64,000 bases of DNA, from the NCBI RefSeq assembly GCF_008033235.1, contig NZ_CP042432.1, positions 3,410,001-3,474,000 of the forward strand. The letters are read 5' to 3'. Source of the stretch: Anseongella ginsenosidimutans (GTDB lineage: Bacteria; Bacteroidota; Bacteroidia; Sphingobacteriales; Sphingobacteriaceae). Each line of letters starts with the position of its first letter. The stretch's first letter is position 1. Positions 49,142-56,353 of this stretch are shown here, one piece after another. A program made the translations under genes and the position numbers. The notes under the pieces were generated by a model. That model worked only from the letters and a program-made list of their open reading frames with translations. It made no database searches and was not told the DNA's origin.

Positions 49142-50398
49142 TTAACGAAAGACAGCAAGAACCTTGCCTTTCAATCGCTGCCCAATGAAGGGCGAATTCT
49201 TTCCTTTAGACCGCATATCGCGCTTTTCCAGTACCCATTCCCTGGCAGGGTCAAAGAGGGTAATGTTGGCGGGTGCCTTTTGCCGGATAACGGGAACTTC
49301 CAGACCAAGTATCTTCCGGGGATTGACCGCCAGCTTTTCTATGGCTTTTTCTACCGAAAAGCTTTTTCCCATCGCCATGTTGAAGATGGCATAGGCGGTT
49401 TCAAGCGCGCTGATGCCAAAGGCTGCGGCTTCGAATTCCAGTTCTTTGAACTCGCTTTCATGCGGCGTATGCTGGGAACAAACCGCATCTATGGTACCGT
49501 CCTTTAATCCTTCCTGCAAAGCCTTGATATCGGCCAGGCTCCTCAGCGGTGGCTTCACTTTATAATTACTGTCGAAACCGGCCAGCAGGGAATCATCAAG
49601 CAAGAGATGATGAGCAGCTACGTCCGCCGTTATTTTCAACCCTTTTTTCCGGGCCGCCCGTATTAATTCCACTGCGCCTGCCGTGGAGACCGTCGTAAAA
49701 TGCAGGCGCGTGTCATTATAGGCTGCCAGGGAAATATCGCGGGCGATCATTACTTCTTCCGCAAGAGCGGGAATCCCCTTCATACCCAGCATTGTGCTGA
49801 CAACTCCTTCGTTTACCCCGGCATTGCCAGCTATTCCGCTATCTTCCGCATAAGAAATGATCAGGCCATCAAAACCCTTGGCGTACATCTGCGCCCGCAT
49901 CATAAGGCCGGTGTCTTTCACCGGACGATTTCCGTCGGAAAATGCCACCGCCCCTGAAAGATGCATATCGTACATTTCCGCCATATCCTTACCTTCACGG
50001 CGGTAACTGATGCAGCCAATGGGGTGGACATCCACGGACAGCCCCCTGGCCCTGCTCTTCACGTAATCAATCTCCGACTTGGAATGCAGCGGCGGGTTGG
50101 TATTCGGCATTAAGGCAATACCGGTAAATCCCCCGGCTGCAGCTGCGGCGGTCCCGGTAGTGAAGTCTTCCTTGGTTTCCAGGCCCGGATCTCCGATATT
50201 AGCATGCATGTCAAACCATCCCGGCGAAACGAAGCAGCCTTTAGCATCAATTTTCTCCGCACCGGCGGCACGGATCTTTTCATTCAGCCGTACAATGATC
50301 CCATCTTCAATCAGGATATCCCTTATTTTCCCCTTATCGGGCGATGCAGGATCGGCAATGATTGCGGACTGAATCAAAAATTTATTCATATGCATCAT
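49142..50398 (-). CDS. pyrC: Dihydroorotase
   Basis: A 418-residue class I-type dihydroorotase/amidohydrolase. It has GWFDMHANIGDPGLETKED, where the usual DxHxH first metal site is DMHAN, so the second His is replaced by Asn; and VCSQHTPHESEFKELEFEA in place of the usual late metal aspartate region (SDHAPH becomes SQHTPH). The missing second His and the Q-for-D change resemble the inactive PyrC' branch that acts as a structural partner of aspartate transcarbamoylase, so catalytic activity is doubtful. Its start overlaps the BatA-type stop by four bases. The call as pyrC-like is firm, activity is not. Confidence 0.85.
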   Translation of the reverse strand: MMHMNKFLIQSAIIADPASPDKGKIRDILIEDGIIVRLNEKIRAAGAEKIDAKGCFVSPGWFDMHANIGDPGLETKEDFTTGTAAAAAGGFTGIALMPNTNPPLHSKSEIDYVKSRARGLSVDVHPIGCISYRREGKDMAEMYDMHLSGAVAFSDGNRPVKDTGLMMRAQMYAKGFDGLIISYAEDSGIAGNAGVNEGVVSTMLGMKGIPALAEEVMIARDISLAAYNDTRLHFTTVSTAGAVELIRAARKKGLKITADVAAHHLLLDDSLLAGFDSNYKVKPPLRSLADIKALQEGLKDGTIDAVCSQHTPHESEFKELEFEAAAFGISALETAYAIFNMAMGKSFSVEKAIEKLAVNPRKILGLEVPVIRQKAPANITLFDPAREWVLEKRDMRSKGKNSPFIGQRLKGKVLAVFR

Positions 50399-52433
50399 AT
50401 TTTAGGCGTCGCAGGCCATATTCTTATCAGTATAATCTCTGCCGCCAAAAAGACCAGCGCCAAAACTACACAGTATTTCCATAATTGTATTCCGAAATTT
50501 TCAACGGCTACCAGGCGTTCCAGCGAACCTCCCCCCGAACTTATCACGGAACCGGCCTCCCCATAGCCTTCCAGCTCGGCATCACTAAAATATGCCAGGT
50601 CAGATTCTGTTTTGGCATTATTAAAAGCAAAAACTGCAAGTTCTTCGTCGTGGGGCCCACTAAGGATATAATTTCCCGGCTCCCGAACCTGGTCCGAAAC
50701 GAATACTTCTGAACCCGAGTCCCGGTTCCGGATGGAAGGGATCATTTCAAAATCATCCTTCCTGATACGGTAGTTATTCCTTTCTGACAACTCCAGGCTA
50801 CCCGCCTGCACCGACTGGTCTTCGCCAATCGTATAGTAAAGAGGATAGTTCTGCATGCTGAGAAGGGCCACCCGGTAAAGCAGGGGAACGAAGAGCGCAT
50901 GCCGCGGAAAATTGGACACCCTTTCATTCAGCGGCACTGCGGAAAGGTAAACTGCCCCCTTACCGGAAGCATACCGTGCCATGAGGTCGTCATTGCCCCG
51001 CATTGTCAACAGGCTTTCTTTGCTTGTGCGGCTGCTGTTGTTCAGCCGCAGGTATTGCTGCACACGGGGCAGGTCCGGATTGCGGGGCATGCGTTCAAAT
51101 ACATTCCGGAAAATATCCTGTTCCAGGTTCAGCCGGACTACCTGGTTAGGCTGCCTGGAAATACTGTCATAAGTATCGGCATGCACCTGGGCAAGAAAAT
51201 CATTATAACCGGGCAATCCCCCGGAAAGCGGCGGGAATACGAGGAGGTCTCCTCCCTGTTCCACGAATTCTTTCAACCGGCCGGCAAGACCCGAAGAGAT
51301 AGCGGAAAGCCCGCTGAGAATGACCAGGTTGTTTTCGGGGATCAGCCCGTAATCAATGCCGCTTTCGCTGTTGATGGTCAATTCAATGAATTCGTCCTCG
51401 CCGAAAAGCGTCTCCAGGTAATTCCCTGCGGCTGCGCTCCTGATCAGCAATACGTTTATCCGGGGTGCAACGCGATAGGAAAAATAAAAGCGGTCGTCAA
51501 AGATGATCGGGTGATCTGTAATGGCCAGTTCTCCCCGCTTCCATCCTGCCTCTTCCGGACGAAAGATGAGCGTATCGTTCAGGCCGGTACGCGCGGGCAG
51601 GGAGATATCTCCTATTGCTTCCTGCCTGCCATTTACCAGCAGCTTCAGGGGAACATTTTCTACTGATCTATCCGAATAATTACGCAGCCTTACTACCAGT
51701 TCCTCCAGGTTTCCTGCCTGGTGGGCAGGAGAAATGAACCAGGCGCTGTCAATGGAAACATTGGCCATTTCCGCCCCCTGACCATCACCATAGAAAGATG
51801 AAGTGTACTGTCGGGGATCTGAGCCTCCGCGGGTATAAAGTTCTTCTGGAAGTCAGAGATGATATAAACCCGCCGGGCGCTGCCAGGTTCCTCTTCAAAA
51901 CTATCGGTAATGCGCAGCAGCACCTGGTCAAGCGTACGTACCGGCGGAGCAAGGCTTATTTCCTCCAGCAGGTCAAAAAATTCGCCCCGGCTTACCCACC
52001 TGTGATGCTCCCCCTTAAAATCGTTGGTCACTAGTTGAAACCGGGTATCCAGCGGATAACCCGACGCAATCTGCGTTGCCTTCTGCAGAGCCTGGTCGAG
52101 CAGCGTCCCTTCCGTTCCAGGCCCGCCCATGCTATAGGAATTATCAATATAGATCCCCACCATGTTGCCTTCGCTCACCGCTTTTTCTTCTCCGGAGGGA
52201 ATATACGGCCGGGCAAATGCAAGCACCAGGAAAACCAGTGTAAGTACACGCGCGGCGAGAATAAGCCAGTGTTTGATCTTTGACCGGGAATCGGTTTCCT
52301 GCCTGATCTCCTGGAGGAACTTCACATTGGTAAAACGTAAGCGCTTGAACCTCCGAAAATTAAATAAATGGATCAGTACCGGAACTGCTGCCGCGGCCAG
52401 GGCGATAAGAAAGGTAGGGAACAGGAAACTCAT
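50395..52433 (-). CDS. BatA-domain (aerotolerance regulator N-terminal) membrane protein, split by a frameshift
   Basis: Two frames join into one protein of about 680 residues. The N-terminal frame has the BatA signature MSFLFPTFLIALAAAAVPVL, IHLFNFRRFKRLRFTNVKFL and a vWA-like domain with the MIDAS-like MVGIYIDNSYSMGG. It ends after HLSMVMVRG in the wrong frame; the next frame continues EMANVSIDSAWFISP and contains the ThuA/glutamine-amidotransferase-like part (LVILSGLSAISSGLAGRLKE) and a C-terminal membrane helix (YCVVLALVFLAAEIILI). Adding one G to the G5 run (+ strand C5, 51774-51778) restores VRGAEMANVS. It is the first gene of the operon with pyrC. Function of these proteins is not established. 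Confidence 0.82.
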
Positions 52434-52486
52434 TAAAGACCAAAAATAACTATTTCCCCCGTAAACGGCAATGGCATCGGATTTCT

Positions 52487-52494
52487 TATATTTG
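52487..52494 (+). promoter_or_regulatory. Candidate -7 element (TATATTTG) for lpdA
   Basis: A perfect TAnnTTTG octamer 27 bases before the lpdA ATG; no clear -33 TTTG at the usual distance. Confidence 0.5.
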
Positions 52495-52520
52495 CGGGGA
52501 AATCACTTTATTCTGGATAT

Positions 52521-53909
52521 ATGAACTACGATGTAATTATTATAGGAAGCGGTCCAGGCGGGTATGTAACCGCCATTCGTTCGGCCCAGCTGGGTCTGAA
52601 AACCGCCATTGTGGAAGTTGAAAACCTTGGGGGGATTTGCCTGAACTGGGGCTGTATTCCCACGAAAGCTCTTTTGAAAAGCGCCCAGGTATTTGAATAC
52701 ATTAAGCACGCTTCCGATTACGGTATCAAGGTAAACGAGGAGGAAGCCGATTTTCCTGCGGTTATTAAACGCAGCCGCACCGTCGCCGACGGAATGACCA
52801 AAGGCGTGCAGTTTCTCATGAAAAAAAACAAGATCGACGTAATCATGGGCTTTGGGAAACTGAAAAAAGGGAACAAGGTAGAAGTGAAGGATGATAAAGG
52901 AAAGACTACCGAATACGAAGCTTCGCATATCATCCTGGCTACCGGCGCCCGCTCAAGGGAACTTCCCAACCTGAAACAGGACGGGAAAAAGATCATCGGC
53001 TACCGGCAGGCCCTGGCGCTCGAAAAACTTCCCCAATCCATGGTAGTAGTTGGATCCGGGGCCATTGGCGTTGAATTTGCTTATTTCTACAATTCGCTGG
53101 GCACCAAGGTCACCATTGTGGAATACCTGGATAATATCGTTCCGGTAGAAGATGAAGACGTATCCAAAACCCTGGCTAAAAGCTTTAAGAAGGCCGGGAT
53201 TGAGATCATGACCGGTTCGGAAGTAACCAAAGTGGACACCTCAGGCGAAGGCTGCAAGGTAGAAGTAAAAACCAAAAGCGGCAGCCAGACCCTGGAAGCC
53301 GAAATCGTACTTTCCGCCGTTGGCGTCAGCGCCAACCTCGAGAATATAGGACTTGAGGAAGTTGGGGTTAAAACCGAAAAAGGCCGGGTGGCCGTAGATG
53401 AATATTACCAGACAACTGTAAAAGGAGTATACGCCATCGGAGATATCGTTCCCGGCCCGGCTTTGGCCCACGTAGCTTCGGCTGAAGGGATCATCTGCGT
53501 AGAAAAAATAGCCGGAGAAAATCCCGCTCCGCTTGACTATAACAACATACCGGGATGTACTTATTGCCAGCCGGAGATCGCCTCTGTGGGTTATACCGAA
53601 AAAGCGGCAAGGGAAGCCGGGTATGAGATCAAGGTAGGCAAATTCCCCTTCTCCGCCTCCGGGAAAGCCAAGGCCGCCGGACACGCGGACGGTTTTGTGA
53701 AGGTAATCTTTGACGCCAAATACGGCGAATGGCTGGGAGCGCATATGATCGGCTCCAACGTGACAGAAATGATCGCCGAAGTAGTGGTAGCCCGCAAGCT
53801 GGAAACCACCGGGCATGAGATCGTCAAGTCGGTACACCCCCATCCTACGATGAGTGAAGCTACGATGGAAGCGGCGGCGGATGCTTATGGGGAGGTGATT
53901 CACCTATAG
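52521..53909 (+). CDS. lpdA: Dihydrolipoyl dehydrogenase (E3)
   Basis: A 462-residue flavoprotein. FAD binding starts at YDVIIIGSGPGGYVTAIRSA, the redox-active disulfide is in GGICLNWGCIPTKALLKSA, NAD binding is MVVVGSGAIGVEFAYFYNSLG, the second FAD motif is GVYAIGDIVPGPALAHVA, and the C-terminal base is in HPHPTMSEATMEAA. It reoxidises lipoyl groups of the 2-oxoacid dehydrogenase complexes and the glycine cleavage system. It contains intact G6 and A8 runs in frame, a useful control for the homopolymer frameshifts elsewhere. Confidence 0.96.
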   Translation: MNYDVIIIGSGPGGYVTAIRSAQLGLKTAIVEVENLGGICLNWGCIPTKALLKSAQVFEYIKHASDYGIKVNEEEADFPAVIKRSRTVADGMTKGVQFLMKKNKIDVIMGFGKLKKGNKVEVKDDKGKTTEYEASHIILATGARSRELPNLKQDGKKIIGYRQALALEKLPQSMVVVGSGAIGVEFAYFYNSLGTKVTIVEYLDNIVPVEDEDVSKTLAKSFKKAGIEIMTGSEVTKVDTSGEGCKVEVKTKSGSQTLEAEIVLSAVGVSANLENIGLEEVGVKTEKGRVAVDEYYQTTVKGVYAIGDIVPGPALAHVASAEGIICVEKIAGENPAPLDYNNIPGCTYCQPEIASVGYTEKAAREAGYEIKVGKFPFSASGKAKAAGHADGFVKVIFDAKYGEWLGAHMIGSNVTEMIAEVVVARKLETTGHEIVKSVHPHPTMSEATMEAAADAYGEVIHL

Positions 53910-53912
53910 TTT

Positions 53913-54340
53913 GTTGCTTCGCAACGGTTTAAGGTTTAAGGTTCAAAGTTCAAGGTTTAGGTTGCTTTGCAATGGTTTTTAGTTTGAAGTTTATAGTTTT
54001 TAGCTTGAAGCTTTTGTTGCTTCGCAACAGTTTTAGTGCTTCGCAACGGTTTAAGGTTTAAAGTTCAAGGTTTAGGTTGCTTTGCCATAGTTTTAGTTGC
54101 TTTGGAACGGTTTAAGGTTGCTTTGCAACGCGGTTTAAAGTTGGATGCTTTAGTTTATAGTGTTGACGGGGAAGGTTTATGATGCGGCTATGTCTGGGGG
54201 CCAGCGATAAGCCAAAACTATGACTACGAACTGAACTGAAAACTATAAACTAAAAGCTGGAAACTATAAATTAAAAGTTGGAAACTATAAACCAAAAACC
54301 GGAAACTATAAACCAAAAACTGGAAGCTATAAACTAAAAT
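53913..54340. repeat. Intergenic mini-hairpin / AT-rich repeat array 1 (after lpdA)
   Basis: The 462-base gap between lpdA and the nucleotidyltransferase gene is repetitive. The left part holds seven copies of a 12-13 base mini-hairpin (GTTGCTTCGCAAC at 53913 and 54016; variants at 53961, 54036, 54076, 54096, 54117), several keeping the 5-bp stem around a TTC or TTT loop. Between them run GGTTTAAGGTTTAAGGTTC-type segments. The right part holds AAACTATAAAC repeats in the opposite sense. The two halves can pair as a large imperfect inverted repeat. No coding capacity is credible. Confidence 0.85.
54239..54340. repeat. 21-bp tandem repeats (AAACTATAAACyAAAAryTGG)
   Basis: Five near-identical units follow one another at exactly 21-base spacing, two helical turns, at the right end of array 1. 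Read on the minus strand, a short frame through them gives a false VYSFQF-repeat peptide, which is not a gene. Confidence 0.85.
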
Positions 54341-54371
54341 AGTTCGAGTTATTAAAAGAATAGGTAAAACA

Positions 54372-55280
54372 ATGACAGAAAAACCCACATTATTGATTTT
54401 GGCGGCCGGAATGGGCAGCCGGTATGGAGGCATTAAGCAGTTGGATGAGTTTGGCCCTAACGGGGAAACCATTATCGACTATTCCTTATACGATGCGATA
54501 AAGGCCGGCTTTGGGCGCATTGTTTTTATTGTTCGAAAGGATATAAAAGAAGCTGCCCGCGAGTTGTTTGAGCCGAAGCTGGCCGGGAGGATCGAAGTGG
54601 ATTTCGCCCTGCAGGAGCTGGATTCCTTCGTACCCAAGGAGTTGGGTGCAGTAGAGCGCAGTAAGCCCTGGGGTACAGCGCATGCTGTCCTTTGTGCAAA
54701 GGATCATATCAAAACACCGTTTGCCGTGATCAACGCGGATGATTTTTACGGATACGATGCCTTTGAAAAGTCGGCGCACTTTCTTTCGACCAATCCCGAT
54801 CCTAATACCCATGCGGTAGTGGGTTACCGGCTGGAGAACACCTTGTCCGACTTCGGAACGGTATCACGCGGCGTTTGCGAAGCCAATGCACAGGGAGAAC
54901 TGGTCGATATCAATGAACGCACCAAGGTTGGTCGTGAAAACGGGAGTATTTATTATCAGGACAACGAAGGTAATAAGGTAGAACTTGCGCCCTCTACTCC
55001 AGTTTCGATGAACTTCTGGGCTTTCAAGCCGACAATTTTTGACCAGAGCCTGAAATTGTTTGAAGCTTATGCCAGGGAAAACATGAATTCGCCTAAGGCG
55101 GAATTCTTTATTCCCATCGTCGTGAGTCATATTACTGCTAACGGCCCGGGTAAGGTAAAGGTATTCGAAAGCGACGCCAAATGGTTCGGAGTTACCTACC
55201 AGGAGGATAAACCGGTTGTAAAAGAATCATTGAGAAAACTCATTGCCGAAGGGAAATATCCTGAAAAGCTATGGGCCTGA
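54372..55280 (+). CDS. Sugar-phosphate nucleotidyltransferase family protein
   Basis: A 302-residue Rossmann-type NTP transferase. The nucleotide-binding signature LILAAGMGSRYGGIKQLDEF lies at residues 8-27 and the metal aspartate at VINADDFYG near residue 118; the active-site region FPGL-like segment is VSMNFWAFKPTIFDQ. It overlaps the following kinase gene by 10 bases. The pair probably converts a free sugar to its 1-phosphate and then to an NDP-sugar. The exact sugar is not evident. Confidence 0.82.
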   Translation: MTEKPTLLILAAGMGSRYGGIKQLDEFGPNGETIIDYSLYDAIKAGFGRIVFIVRKDIKEAARELFEPKLAGRIEVDFALQELDSFVPKELGAVERSKPWGTAHAVLCAKDHIKTPFAVINADDFYGYDAFEKSAHFLSTNPDPNTHAVVGYRLENTLSDFGTVSRGVCEANAQGELVDINERTKVGRENGSIYYQDNEGNKVELAPSTPVSMNFWAFKPTIFDQSLKLFEAYARENMNSPKAEFFIPIVVSHITANGPGKVKVFESDAKWFGVTYQEDKPVVKESLRKLIAEGKYPEKLWA

Positions 55281-56353
55281 ACCAGGTTTTAGATGGTTTC
55301 GGGCTGGAGGATGCAAGCTGGGAATGCGTTGAATTCGGCTCCGGCCACATTAACAATACGTACCGGCTAACCCGGAAACAAACGGGGGAAAACCTGCTTC
55401 TGCAGCGCATCAACCATTTCGTATTTAAGGAGCCGGAAGCGATTGCGGGCAATATGCGGATAGCTGCCGATCACCTTGAAGCAACGGATCCTGATTACCT
55501 GTTCCTGAACGCAGTAAAAACAAAAGAAGGAAAAGACCTTTGGTATGATGAAGAGGGTTTTCCATGGCGCATCCTACCCTTCATTGACAATGCTTACAGC
55601 ATGGATGAAGTGGGGGAAGCCGGACAAGCCCGCTCGGCCGCCCGCCAGTTTGCGATACTGACCAGGAAACTCGCGGGTTTGGACGCTTCGTTGCTAAAGC
55701 CGACTATTCCTGATTTTCATAACCTGGAGCTGCGGTACCGGCAGTTCAGGGAAGCCCTCGAAACGGCCGGCGAAAACCGAAAAAAAGAGGCTTCCGGCGA
55801 GATTGGACAATGCAGTAACCGGGCGCACCTGGCCGAAGAATACAGCCGGCTGATCGTTCATCCCGGCTGCAAGCTCCGCATCATGCATCATGACACCAAG
55901 ATCAATAATGTCTTGTTTGACGTTGAAAGCGGGGAAGCCAAATGCCCGATTGACCTGGATACCCTTATGCCCGGCTATATTTTTTCAGATTTGGGAGACA
56001 TGGTCCGCACCTATGTGTCGCCAGTTTCGGAAGAAGAAACAGACTTGTCCAAAGTAGCCGTCCGGGACGAATTTTATGAAGCGCTGTATGATGGCTATCT
56101 TTCCGAAATGGCCGCAGAACTCAGCGATTTCGAAAAGCAGCATCTTTCTTTTTCCGGGAAAATGCTGCTATATATGCAGGCCCTTCGTTTCTTAACCGAT
56201 TACCTGCAGGGTGATGTTTATTATAAGATCCATTACCCGGGACAGAATCTTGACCGCAGCCGCAATCAACTTAAACTATTACTTGAGCTGGAAAAGAAAG
56301 AAGTAAGTCATATACAGCTTATTGAACGTTTGCTGAAGAAATATAGGGAATAA
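55271..56353 (+). CDS. APH-family sugar kinase (NahK-like)
   Basis: A 360-residue phosphotransferase of the aminoglycoside/choline kinase fold. N-lobe residues include FGSGHINNTYRLTRK and LLLQRINHFVFKEP; the catalytic loop is IMHHDTKINNVLFD with catalytic Asp, and the metal motif is PIDLDTLMPGYIFSDLGDMVR. These match N-acetylhexosamine 1-kinases (NahK), which phosphorylate GlcNAc/GalNAc at C1. The gene overlaps the nucleotidyltransferase gene, which supports a sugar-salvage pair. The 3' end overlaps the convergent LacZ-like gene by 35 bases. Confidence 0.82.
   Translation: MGLNQVLDGFGLEDASWECVEFGSGHINNTYRLTRKQTGENLLLQRINHFVFKEPEAIAGNMRIAADHLEATDPDYLFLNAVKTKEGKDLWYDEEGFPWRILPFIDNAYSMDEVGEAGQARSAARQFAILTRKLAGLDASLLKPTIPDFHNLELRYRQFREALETAGENRKKEASGEIGQCSNRAHLAEEYSRLIVHPGCKLRIMHHDTKINNVLFDVESGEAKCPIDLDTLMPGYIFSDLGDMVRTYVSPVSEEETDLSKVAVRDEFYEALYDGYLSEMAAELSDFEKQHLSFSGKMLLYMQALRFLTDYLQGDVYYKIHYPGQNLDRSRNQLKLLLELEKKEVSHIQLIERLLKKYRE

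Noticed and set aside
53913-54340. CRISPR array
   Set aside because: The repeated hairpins are 12-13 bases with variable, non-unique, AT-rich separators that are themselves repeats; no cas genes are near.
54224-54472. 82-residue minus-strand frame with VYSFQF repeats
   Set aside because: It is produced by the 21-bp tandem repeat and the antisense of the nucleotidyltransferase start.
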